This document shows, piece by piece, positions 1 to 5,168 of a DNA stretch of 5,168 nucleotides. Origin of the DNA: Rhodospirillales bacterium (lineage in GTDB: Bacteria > Pseudomonadota > Alphaproteobacteria > Acetobacterales > Acetobacteraceae); contig JAGWIL010000127.1 in NCBI GenBank assembly GCA_028866335.1, forward strand, positions 1 to 5,168, read 5' to 3'. A program made the translations under genes and the position numbers. The notes under the pieces were generated by a model. That model ran no database searches. It was not told where the DNA came from and saw nothing but the letters and a program-made list of their open reading frames with translations. Each line of letters opens with the position of its first letter. Position 1 is the stretch's first letter.

Positions 1-1128
1 GGCCCCTGGACAGTTGCTGGCATCGCATCTGGTTTCGTGGCGACCGCTTCAAATATCTCGCCGGATCTGGCAGGCAGGGCTTCGAACACTGTTTTGAGCA
101 ACGGCTCAGTTGTTATGCGTATCGCGAAAACGCAGGGCCTTCTGCAATTTGTTTTTCAAGGTGGTCAATTCCAAACGCCAACCATGGGCATCACCAGCGA
201 TTACGGCGCTTTCAATAGCCTCTCGTCATACGGTTCGCAGTTTAATCCGCATTCTCCGTCTGAAATTTCTTATTGGGCAGCAATTCAGCCTTCTCAATAT
301 TGGAGCCTCTGGCTCGGCGAGGTGCCATCCGTGGAAGGCATGGAATGGGGCTTGAATTTCTTAAACCCTACGGTGTTCGATTCGGATTTGAATAACCTTC
401 AGCTGGCGTCTGGCTATGGCGCTCAATTGAACCTTTTCTACGGCCCCGCAACTTTAAACATTCAATACTCAGACGCTTACACGACGAACCGCTTTAACAT
501 CCTTTCCATGGCGCTTACTTACAATTTGAATGCTGACGGCTCTGATTATGTTATCGCCTACGGTCACACCAATACCGGGAACACAGGTAATCCAGGGCAA
601 CCACATACCGGCGTTGGGCTGGGCTTTTCCGAAGCAAACGGAAACCTCGCGGGCGCTGGCCTGCAGATTATTAGCGGGCCGTGGAGCATTCTGCCCGAGG
701 CACAGTTTCAGTGGCTGCCGCGCAGCTCTGTCTCAACGCATAGCGCCAGCCCCAGGCCTTTGACGACGTATTATGTCGCATCAGCAATGACCGACGTGAC
801 ATACGAGATCAATAAGGTTTGGTCGGTCACCGGCCAGGCTATGTATGCGTATCAGAATAACGATAAAAACGATCCCAATGCCGGCTTGTTCGGCAACTGG
901 CTGCAATATGACGCGCCAGCGGGCCCAGGCACCTTCAGCCCTGGTACCGGCTTGTTCGGCTTGCAGGCCAATGTTACCTGGCAGCACCAGAACCTGTTTA
1001 TCCGGCCAACCCTTGCCTACACGCATCTCAATGGTTTTGCGCATGGCACCGGCTATGGCCTGCAAGGCAATAGCTCAAACCAGGTCGTGGCACTGGCTGA
1101 ATTTGGTTATGTGCTCGGCCAATACTAA
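1..1128 (+). CDS. Outer-membrane beta-barrel porin, OmpL-like (BBP2-type), 5' truncated by window edge
   Basis: The frame is open from base 1 to the TAA at 1126-1128, giving 375 visible residues. The signal peptide and true start lie upstream. A GTG at position 37 is in frame but has coding sequence before it, so I do not take it as the start. The protein has the look of a transmembrane beta-barrel: alternating polar/aromatic short strands, Gly/Asn/Ser-rich turns, many Tyr/Trp/Phe, no long hydrophobic helix, and a C-terminal strand ending in Tyr (GYVLGQY), the usual signal for BAM-mediated insertion. Segments such as TQGLLQF (about residues 44-50), LGEVPS (105-110) and DAYTTNRFN (158-166) resemble, from memory, Acetobacteraceae OmpL-like porins of the BBP2 group. 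The likely role is diffusion of small solutes across the outer membrane; the substrate cannot be told. It is followed by its own terminator, so it is probably a separate unit from the dcd-murA cluster. Parts of the gene are visibly AT-richer than murA. Confidence 0.75.
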   Translation, partial: GPWTVAGIASGFVATASNISPDLAGRASNTVLSNGSVVMRIAKTQGLLQFVFQGGQFQTPTMGITSDYGAFNSLSSYGSQFNPHSPSEISYWAAIQPSQYWSLWLGEVPSVEGMEWGLNFLNPTVFDSDLNNLQLASGYGAQLNLFYGPATLNIQYSDAYTTNRFNILSMALTYNLNADGSDYVIAYGHTNTGNTGNPGQPHTGVGLGFSEANGNLAGAGLQIISGPWSILPEAQFQWLPRSSVSTHSASPRPLTTYYVASAMTDVTYEINKVWSVTGQAMYAYQNNDKNDPNAGLFGNWLQYDAPAGPGTFSPGTGLFGLQANVTWQHQNLFIRPTLAYTHLNGFAHGTGYGLQGNSSNQVVALAEFGYVLGQY

Positions 1129-1156
1129 AATCCGCTTCAAACGTAGGCTCCTCAAC

Positions 1157-1190
1157 CCTGCCGCCGCTCACCGCGCGGCAGGTTTTGTTT
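1157..1190 (+). terminator. Intrinsic terminator of the porin gene
   Basis: A perfect 8-bp GC-rich stem is formed by CCTGCCGC (1157-1164) and GCGGCAGG (1175-1182), enclosing a 10-base loop. It is followed directly by TTTTGTTT (1183-1190). It sits 28 bases after the porin stop, the normal place for a Rho-independent terminator, and it isolates the porin from the downstream cluster. The complement strand lacks a T-run on the other side, so it should work only for + strand transcription. Confidence 0.85.
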
Positions 1191-1270
1191 GTACGCGCAG
1201 CGGATAACCAAAAATCTCACCGTACCAGGCACAAAAAGGCCCGACCACCGAATCGCGGCTTATCCAAGCC

Positions 1271-1300
1271 TTGACGGAAAGCCCACAACACGGCTTGAAA
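1271..1300 (+). promoter_or_regulatory. Weak candidate sigma-70-type promoter for the small ORF-dcd-murA cluster
   Basis: The spacer from the terminator to the ATG at 1309 must hold the cluster's promoter if it has its own. The best -35-like hexamer is TTGACG (1271-1276, five of six matches to TTGACA). With an 18-base spacer it faces TTGAAA (1295-1300), which matches TATAAT at only three of six positions. A short inverted repeat, GGCTT-ATCC-AAGCC (1257-1270), abuts the -35 candidate and could be an operator or chance. If real, transcription would begin at or within a few bases of the ATG at 1309, giving a nearly leaderless message. This is a sequence guess only; the rest of 1191-1308 shows nothing I can name. 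Confidence 0.22.
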
Positions 1301-1308
1301 CGTCTCTC

Positions 1309-1482
1309 ATGAAGGCGCTGCCCCCTACCTCTAAACTCACGCGTGCCGAAGCCGCCCGCCCAGCGCGGGAAGCAGCCGAGGCCAAAGCCCTGCGCGCCAA
1401 TCTGGCCCGGCGCAAGGCACAGGGTCGCGTCCAACCCGCCGAAAAATCTGCTGAAAAAAAGGACGAACCCGGATGCCCGTGA
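1309..1482 (+). CDS. Small basic hypothetical protein (57 aa) leading the dcd-murA cluster
   Basis: An ATG at 1309 opens a 57-residue frame ending with TGA at 1480-1482, overlapping the dcd start. The product is rich in Ala, Arg, Lys and Glu with no Trp, Tyr or Phe. The middle (about residues 12-39) should form a charged helix that includes the core [14 protein letters not shown]; the ends are Pro- or Lys/Glu-rich and probably disordered. I see no signal peptide or membrane segment, so it is likely cytosolic. From memory, small proteins with an ALR-NL-RRKAQ-R type motif are common as unnamed hypotheticals in Acetobacteraceae, which favours a real gene; I could not check this. Its codons are mostly G/C in third position, as in dcd. 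No Shine-Dalgarno sequence precedes the ATG, so the start is uncertain; an in-frame TTG at 1189 is unlikely because it overlaps the terminator. Function is unknown. A role tied to dcd or murA is only suggested by position. Confidence 0.55.
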   Translation: MKALPPTSKLTRAEAARPAREAAEAKALRANLARRKAQGRVQPAEKSAEKKDEPGCP

Positions 1483-2027
1483 TGCCCGACCATTGGATTC
1501 GCCAGCAGGCTCAGGAAAAAGGCATGATCGAACCCTTCGTGGAAAGCCAGAAGCGCGACGGCGTGGTCTCATATGGCCTCTCCTCTTATGGGTACGACGC
1601 CCGCTGCTCAGAAAATTTCAAAATTTTCACCAATGTCGATTCGGCCATTGTGGACCCTAAAGCCTTCAGCCCCGCCAGCTTCGTGGACCGCACCGGCCCG
1701 GTCTGCATCATCCCGCCCAACAGCTTCGCGCTCACCAACACGGTGGAATATTTCCGCATCCCGCGCGATGTGCTGGTCATCTGCCTTGGCAAATCCACCT
1801 ATGCGCGCTGCGGCATCATCGTGAACGTCACGCCGCTAGAGCCAGAATGGGAAGGCCAGGTGACCATCGAAATTTCGAATACCACCCCCCTGCCCGCGAA
1901 GATTTATGCCGGCGAGGGCATCTGTCAGTTTCTGTTTCTCAAGGGCGATAGCCCCTGTGAGATCTCCTACGCCGACAAGGCGGGCAAATATATGGGCCAG
2001 CGCGGCGTGTCGCTGCCGAGGATGTAA
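1473..2027 (+). CDS. dcd: dCTP deaminase
   Basis: The product deaminates dCTP to dUTP and ammonia in the cytosol, feeding dUTPase and thymidylate synthase for dTTP supply. The 184 residues match the usual length of the alphaproteobacterial form. Family hallmarks in order are the N-terminal PDHWIR (5-10), [12 protein letters not shown] (33-44), GKSTYARCG (106-114; S108 and R112 belong to the active-site region), [17 protein letters not shown] (120-136) with E133 aligned to the catalytic glutamate (E138 in E. coli), and the C-terminal nucleotide-closing segment [12 protein letters not shown] (171-182). Like dUTPase, the family forms beta-rich trimers. I chose ATG 1473 because AAGGA (1459-1463) lies 9 bases before it and relatives typically carry a few residues before PD-WIR. 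The alternative ATG at 1482 overlaps the small ORF stop as TGATG and would remove three residues. murA follows after 8 bases, so the two are probably cotranscribed. Confidence 0.96.
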   Translation: MPVMPDHWIRQQAQEKGMIEPFVESQKRDGVVSYGLSSYGYDARCSENFKIFTNVDSAIVDPKAFSPASFVDRTGPVCIIPPNSFALTNTVEYFRIPRDVLVICLGKSTYARCGIIVNVTPLEPEWEGQVTIEISNTTPLPAKIYAGEGICQFLFLKGDSPCEISYADKAGKYMGQRGVSLPRM

Positions 2028-2035
2028 GCAAGACC

Positions 2036-3286
2036 ATGGATTCGATTCGCATTATTGGCGGCGTGCCGCTTTCCGGCACCATCGCCATTTCCGGCGCCAA
2101 GAACGCTGCCCTGCCGCTTATGGCCTGCGGCCTGCTCACGGATGAGCGCCTCACCCTCTCGAACGTCGCCAGACTGGCGGATATCGCCACCATGTCTCAG
2201 CTTCTGGCGCAGCATGGCATCGAGGTAACGCCGGAGGGCCGCAGCCTCACCCTCGGCGGACGCATCACCAACACCGAAGCGCCGTATGATATCGTGCGCA
2301 AAATGCGCGCCTCCATCCTGGTGCTCGGCCCGCTGCTGGCCCGCACGCGTGAGGCCCGCGTCTCGCTTCCCGGCGGTTGCGCCATCGGCACCCGGCCGGT
2401 GGATTTGCACCTGAAAGGGCTGGAGGCGATGGGCGCGAAGATCGAGCTGGAAAACGGCTATGTCCACGCCACCGCGCCAACGGGGCTGAAAGGGGCGGCC
2501 ATCGTGTTCCCGTTCGTCTCTGTCGGCGCCACAGAAAACCTACTGATGGCGGCCTCCCTCGCGGATGGCCAGACCGTGTTGAAAAACGCCGCCCGCGAGC
2601 CCGAAATCACCGACCTCGCCAAATGCCTCATCGCCATGGGTGCGAAGATCGAAGGGCTGGAGACCGACACGCTCACCATCGAGGGCGTGAAATCCCTGCA
2701 TGGCGCGGCCCATGCCATCCTGCCGGACCGGATTGAGACCGGCACCTACGCCTGTGCCGCCGCCATCACCGGTGGCGATGTGTTCCTGGAAAACGCCCGC
2801 GCGGCGGATCTCGGCGCGGTGATCACCACCCTCACCGAAGCAGGTGTGGTCATCACCGAGGCCGCAAACGGCTTCCGGGTCACCCGTGCCAACGGGCTGC
2901 ACGGGGTAGACGTCACCACCGAACCCTTCCCCGGCTTTCCGACCGACATGCAGGCGCAGTTCATGGCGCTGATGACGGTGGCGAAGGGTGCCTCGCTCAT
3001 CACCGAGAACATTTTTGAGAACCGCTTCATGCACGTGCCGGAGCTCTCCCGCATGGGGGCGAAGATCAACATCCAGGGCTCCTCGGCCATTGTGCGCGGC
3101 ATCGAACACCTCACCGGCGCGCAAGTCATGGCGACAGATCTACGCGCCTCCTTCTCCCTGGTGCTGGCCGCCTTGGCCGCACAGGGGGAAACCACCATTT
3201 CTCGCGTTTACCATCTGGACCGCGGCTATGAATCGGTGGAACAGAAACTCGCGGGTTGCGGCGCCAGGGTAGAACGCGTGGCTTAA
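2036..3286 (+). CDS. murA: UDP-N-acetylglucosamine 1-carboxyvinyltransferase
   Basis: MurA transfers enolpyruvate from PEP to UDP-GlcNAc, the first committed step of cytosolic peptidoglycan precursor synthesis. The 416 residues are close to the usual 417-420. All key residues of the EPSP-synthase-like fold are present: K22-N23 in [10 protein letters not shown]91 and R120, catalytic C115 in the loop [12 protein letters not shown]304 in FPTDMQAQ, D368/R370 in ATDLRAS, and R396 in YHLDRGYE. Because C115 is a cysteine, not the aspartate found in naturally resistant enzymes, the enzyme should be alkylated by fosfomycin. The start ATG lies 8 bases after the dcd stop; the only purine-rich site is GAGGA (2018-2022), inside the last dcd codons and 13 bases away, so translation may depend partly on coupling to dcd. 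The gene ends against the convergent copD, sharing its last four bases. I see no terminator downstream. Confidence 0.98.
   Translation: MDSIRIIGGVPLSGTIAISGAKNAALPLMACGLLTDERLTLSNVARLADIATMSQLLAQHGIEVTPEGRSLTLGGRITNTEAPYDIVRKMRASILVLGPLLARTREARVSLPGGCAIGTRPVDLHLKGLEAMGAKIELENGYVHATAPTGLKGAAIVFPFVSVGATENLLMAASLADGQTVLKNAAREPEITDLAKCLIAMGAKIEGLETDTLTIEGVKSLHGAAHAILPDRIETGTYACAAAITGGDVFLENARAADLGAVITTLTEAGVVITEAANGFRVTRANGLHGVDVTTEPFPGFPTDMQAQFMALMTVAKGASLITENIFENRFMHVPELSRMGAKINIQGSSAIVRGIEHLTGAQVMATDLRASFSLVLAALAAQGETTISRVYHLDRGYESVEQKLAGCGARVERVA
3283..3286. other. Shared TTAA forming both stop codons of convergent murA and copD
   Basis: The palindromic tetranucleotide TTAA lies where the two genes meet tail to tail. 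Bases 3284-3286 read TAA on the + strand (murA stop), and the complement of 3283-3285 reads TAA on the - strand (copD stop). There is no intergenic space and no T-tracted hairpin on either strand nearby, so 3' ends of both transcripts must overlap and be antisense to each other. Confidence 0.95.
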
Positions 3287-4143
3287 CTGCCCATAGACGC
3301 CATGGCCATGGCAGGCGGGGCAAACTGCATCAACACCCCGGCGGCCAACAACACCACCATGCCGAGCCCTATCTCCCAGGCAACCGCCCGCCCCAACGCA
3401 GCGCGGCTGGCGGGCAGAGCTGGCGTAAGCCGGTTGCGGTTATGCGCCGCCAGCGCCAAAAGAACGATGAACATCAACAGCTTGGCCAATGCCACCGCGC
3501 CGTAGGCCGTGGTAAAAAACGCTGAAACCTGGCCTATGAGAAACCAATATTGCAAAAAGGCCGTGGCCAGAATCGCCCCCACGCAAACCAGCCCCAGCCG
3601 GGAATAGCTCTCCGCCAGCGCCCTCGGGTTCTGGCTAAAGCACAGCCCCAAAGCCAAAGCGGGCAGCGTGCCAAGCCATGCGGCGGCGGCCCCTATATGC
3701 GCCAGCGAGCAGCCAAACAGCAGCCAGCCTTTTCCCCCGCCCATGGCCGCGCCGTGGCCAAGCCAGGCTTGCCCCAGCACGCCAATGCCGGATAGCGCCG
3801 CAGCCAGCCGCCAGCGCCGGTTTTGCGCGCACAGCATGGCCAATAGCAAAACACCCATGCGCGCCAGCGTTAACCAGCCAAAGCGCGTATAGCCCGCCAC
3901 CAGCGGCAAGGCCGCCAACACCGCTGAAGGGCTGCTGGCACTGGCAAAATCCGCTGTCTGCAACCAGAACCACGCCGCCCCGGCCAGCAGCCCCAGGCCA
4001 AACCCGCCCCAGGCCAAACTGCGCAGGCCGGGCGGCTGGCCAAACAACGCGCCGAACAAGGCCGTGCCAAAGGCGCAAAAATACCCCGCCAGATGCAGCC
4101 CGCGGCAAACCCCGCGCAGCACCATCCAAACGGGGCTATTCAT
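3283..4143 (-). CDS. copD: Copper resistance/transport protein CopD, inner membrane
   Basis: This is a 286-residue, very hydrophobic protein with about eight predicted transmembrane helices (roughly 8-33, 44-62, 76-104, 112-129, 140-168, 183-204, 213-233 and 255-273). The last half matches the CopD domain in pattern: [20 protein letters not shown] (179-198), then the [18 protein letters not shown] segment (214-231) and AHNRNRLTP (233-241). Family-type histidines stand at H17 (RGLHLAG), H130 (LGHGAA) and H149 ([12 protein letters not shown]), possible copper ligands in the membrane. CopD proteins are generally thought to move copper from periplasmic CopC into the cytoplasm, though the direction and physiological role vary between organisms. 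The tail MAMASMGS is methionine-rich. The ATG at 4143 overlaps the copC stop as TAATG and has no good Shine-Dalgarno of its own, so translation is probably coupled to copC. The length is typical for a stand-alone CopD rather than a CopC-CopD fusion. Confidence 0.88.
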   Translation of the reverse strand: MNSPVWMVLRGVCRGLHLAGYFCAFGTALFGALFGQPPGLRSLAWGGFGLGLLAGAAWFWLQTADFASASSPSAVLAALPLVAGYTRFGWLTLARMGVLLLAMLCAQNRRWRLAAALSGIGVLGQAWLGHGAAMGGGKGWLLFGCSLAHIGAAAAWLGTLPALALGLCFSQNPRALAESYSRLGLVCVGAILATAFLQYWFLIGQVSAFFTTAYGAVALAKLLMFIVLLALAAHNRNRLTPALPASRAALGRAVAWEIGLGMVVLLAAGVLMQFAPPAMAMASMGS

Positions 4144-4505
4144 TAATGACCGACAGTGAAGCTATAAATACCATGGGTCTTATGCGTATCCACGGAAAGC
4201 GCGTGCCAGGTGACGGCATATTTGCCCGCCATCTGGAAATGCACCGGCACGCTCAGCTCAGCGTCATGGCCCGGCACCGCTTCCGGCTTGCCCGTCTCGG
4301 CGTGCGTCCCCATGCCATCCACCACCGTCACGGTGCAGAATTCTGGCTGCACGGCCTCTGTAAAGCTCAGGCGTATGGTCGATACGTCCAGCCCAACATT
4401 GGCACCAGCTTTTGGGTTAGACCCGGTCAGGTAAGCATGGGCGAACGCGGCAGGCGCAACAACCAGCATCATCATTGCGGCACCGGCGAATAAAGAACGA
4501 CGCAT
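4143..4505 (-). CDS. copC: Periplasmic copper-binding protein CopC
   Basis: The 120-residue precursor has a Sec signal peptide: MRRS, a hydrophobic core, and the cleavage site AFA|HAYL after residue 22. The mature 98-residue protein would start with His, as CopC needs. In the family, Cu(II) is held by a histidine-brace made of the N-terminal amine and imidazole of His1 plus a DxH motif. Here that is H23 with D106 and H108 in LSVDTHKTHG. Other family signatures are SNPKAGANV (29-37), RLSFTEAVQ (45-53) and the closing strand GIYSFTV (112-118). The Met/His-rich loop that binds Cu(I) in plasmid-borne CopC is absent; only M65 and M92 remain, plus an unusual C57. It should deliver or buffer Cu(II) in the periplasm for CopD, whose gene overlaps it by one base. 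A perfect AGGAGG (4514-4519) lies 8 bases upstream of the ATG. Confidence 0.95.
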   Translation of the reverse strand: MRRSLFAGAAMMMLVVAPAAFAHAYLTGSNPKAGANVGLDVSTIRLSFTEAVQPEFCTVTVVDGMGTHAETGKPEAVPGHDAELSVPVHFQMAGKYAVTWHALSVDTHKTHGIYSFTVGH

Positions 4506-4513
4506 GAAAGGAA

Positions 4514-4542
4514 CCTCCTAGAAACAGCTGGGTGTCTAGAGG
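4514..4542 (-). promoter_or_regulatory. copC Shine-Dalgarno inside a possible sequestering hairpin
   Basis: Read on the - strand, the copC leader contains CCTCTAGA (4542-4535), a 12-base loop, then TCTAGGAGG (4522-4514). The two arms pair over 8 bp with one bulged G, and the 3' arm includes the whole AGGAGG ribosome-binding site. The pairing is directly visible; that it regulates translation is inference. Such a fold could lower basal copC translation, act as a heat-sensitive switch, or be opened by a bound factor. The loop contains the palindrome CAGCTG. Confidence 0.4.
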
Positions 4543-4547
4543 AAAGG

Positions 4548-4584
4548 TTACCACGTGGGAAGCTAAAACTCTGCCACGCGGTAA
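4548..4584 (-). terminator. 11-bp hairpin between the BamF-like gene and copC (weak terminator or attenuator candidate)
   Basis: On the + strand, TTACCACGTGG (4548-4558) faces CCACGCGGTAA (4574-4584) across a 15-base loop. In - strand RNA all 11 positions pair, one as G-U, whereas + strand RNA would have an A-C mismatch, so the fold fits - strand transcription. It starts 6 bases after the stop codon of the upstream lipoprotein gene. What follows (CCTTTCCTCT) is pyrimidine-rich but not a true T-run, so termination would be partial or factor-assisted. It may separate lipoprotein from copC expression, stabilise the upstream mRNA end, or mark an operator. Confidence 0.35.
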
Positions 4585-4598
4585 TGTTCTTAGAACAT
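4584..4598. repeat. 15-bp perfect palindrome over the stop codon of the BamF-like gene
   Basis: ATGTTCT (4584-4590) and AGAACAT (4592-4598) are exact inverted copies around a single central base. The stop codon of the - strand lipoprotein gene (4592-4590) lies in its centre. It could be a dimeric-regulator site serving copC downstream or, with too small a loop for a good RNA stem, chance codon content (ending Asn-Met-Phe-stop). It is not the GTTC-N7-GTTC form of the alphaproteobacterial LexA box. Confidence 0.4.
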
Positions 4599-5150
4599 AT
4601 TGATAAACCGCTGGAACAAGCCTGGCGAAGCCGCGCTCGCCTGTGGGGTAGCGCCATTTGTCGCGGGCTGGCCCATGGCAGCGTTTTCCTGCAAACGCCG
4701 CTGCTCTTCGCTGGGGTTCACCACGGTCGGCGCATTGGCATTATCGCCCATCAGATTGCTTACAAACCCGCCTGAACGGCTGGCCACGGCGGCGTTCTGG
4801 TTCACCTCAGCACGGATATTATCCTGCGGCGCGGGGCCGGCCTGATCCAAAAATGCCTGGCCGGCAGCAGAAACCGGCTGGCTGTTATCGGGCAGCGCAT
4901 TCGCCGGGGCAATCACATCGGCGCCCTCGGCGGCAGCGCTCTGCTCCTGCGTTGGCGGCTGGCCAGGGTTAGGCGCCTGCAACTGGCCAAGCTCCGGCGG
5001 CAGCGAAAGCGGCGGCAGCGTGCCAACCTGATAGGCATCAGGCGGATTCGCCTCCAGCCCGAAGGTTTTCTTCATGCCATCGCTGCACCCGGCCAACGCC
5101 AGAGCAGCAAGCATCGTCGAGGAAAAAGCAATGGCGCGGCGTGTGATCAT
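4590..5150 (-). CDS. DUF3035 outer-membrane lipoprotein, BamF-like
   Basis: The 186-residue precursor has a lipoprotein signal: MITRR, a hydrophobic stretch, and the lipobox LAGC with C22 as the lipidated residue. Ser at +2 favours Lol sorting to the outer membrane. NPPDAYQV (35-42) followed by LPPLSLPPEL (45-54) is the conserved start of the DUF3035 family; AFLDQAG...DNIRAEVNQ (99-118) and FVSNLMG (129-135) are later family-like blocks. The rest is Pro/Ala/Gln/Asn-rich and probably disordered. Some alphaproteobacterial members are annotated BamF, an accessory lipoprotein of the BAM complex that inserts beta-barrel proteins such as the porin in this window; I assign that role by family only. 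AGGAAG (5161-5156) lies 5 bases before the ATG. In many alphaproteobacteria the gene follows lspA, which would lie beyond the right edge. copC follows 84 bases downstream on the same strand. An 11-base direct repeat (4995-5005 and 5010-5020) encodes the repeated LPP. Confidence 0.82.
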   Translation of the reverse strand: MITRRAIAFSSTMLAALALAGCSDGMKKTFGLEANPPDAYQVGTLPPLSLPPELGQLQAPNPGQPPTQEQSAAAEGADVIAPANALPDNSQPVSAAGQAFLDQAGPAPQDNIRAEVNQNAAVASRSGGFVSNLMGDNANAPTVVNPSEEQRRLQENAAMGQPATNGATPQASAASPGLFQRFINMF

Positions 5151-5168
5151 GGCGTCTTCCTATCCTTC

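Noticed and set aside
37..39. GTG as the start of the porin
   Set aside because: The frame is open back to base 1 with barrel-like residues before it, no ribosome-binding site and no signal peptide after it, so the gene is 5' truncated.
1168..1572. - strand open frame (134 codons) over the terminator, the small ORF and dcd start
   Set aside because: It overlaps the conserved N-terminus of dcd and runs through the porin terminator. The product has no recognisable domain; the + strand small ORF fits the operon better.
2540..3124. - strand open frame (194 codons) inside murA
   Set aside because: It is antisense to a complete MurA with all catalytic residues; the translation shows only the composition expected from high-GC reverse-frame codons.
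3299..3312. Perfect 14-bp palindrome GCCATGGCCATGGC as a terminator or operator
   Set aside because: It lies in the copD coding end and is explained by alternating Ala/Met codons; there is no T-run and no loop suitable for a terminator.
3678..4493. Long + strand open frame (271 codons) opposite copD and copC
   Set aside because: It is antisense to two well-recognised genes, its Pro/Arg/Ala-rich translation has no family pattern, and it crosses the copC-copD junction. It is a shadow of high-GC coding on the other strand.
4584..4598. Palindrome as a LexA/SOS box
   Set aside because: The half-sites GTTC and GAAC are 3 bases apart and inverted, whereas the alphaproteobacterial box is the direct repeat GTTC-N7-GTTC; the neighbouring genes are not SOS genes.
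4995..5020. 11-base direct repeat as a mobile-element or recombination scar
   Set aside because: It is in frame with a 15-base period and encodes the repeated Leu-Pro-Pro motif of the DUF3035 N-terminal region, so protein-level constraint accounts for it.
1..5168. Mobile elements, CRISPR arrays, tRNA/rRNA genes or a defence system
   Set aside because: I saw no transposase or integrase frame, no regularly spaced repeats, no tRNA-like cloverleaf and no defence-associated domains; nearly all of the sequence is covered by recognisable chromosomal genes.

Overview
This window reads as chromosomal DNA of an alphaproteobacterium, most likely the Acetobacteraceae (acetic-acid or acidophilic bacteria). 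The pointers are the Dcd subtype (184 residues, with the GKSTYARCG and [10 protein letters not shown] motifs), a DUF3035/BamF-type lipoprotein (a largely alphaproteobacterial family), an OmpL-like porin that resembles Acetobacteraceae examples I remember, and high-GC coding DNA. The assignment rests on remembered families; no search was run.

Left part, + strand: positions 1-1128 hold the 3' portion of an outer-membrane beta-barrel porin that begins upstream of the window. It is followed by a clear intrinsic terminator (1157-1190). After a roughly 120-base spacer with only weak promoter-like sequence comes a compact + strand cluster. It consists of a 57-residue basic protein of unknown function (1309-1482), dcd for dCTP deaminase (1473-2027, overlapping the small gene by 10 bases) and murA for UDP-GlcNAc enolpyruvyl transferase (2036-3286, 8 bases after dcd). 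These are housekeeping functions: dUTP/dTTP supply and the first committed step of peptidoglycan synthesis.

Right part, - strand: transcription runs from the right edge leftwards. First comes a DUF3035/BamF-like outer-membrane lipoprotein (5150-4590). An 84-base leader region rich in inverted repeats follows. Then come copC (4505-4143), a periplasmic copper-binding protein with an N-terminal histidine-brace site, and copD (4143-3283), a polytopic inner-membrane protein. copC and copD overlap as TAATG and probably form a two-gene copper handling or uptake module. copD and murA converge so tightly that the four bases TTAA at 3283-3286 supply both stop codons.

The window is essentially ordinary core genome. 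I see no mobile element, CRISPR array, tRNA/rRNA, phage gene or obvious new multi-gene system. The points most worth a second look are the copC leader, where a predicted hairpin would bury a perfect Shine-Dalgarno sequence, the uncharacterised small protein leading the dcd-murA cluster, and the overlapping convergent stops.
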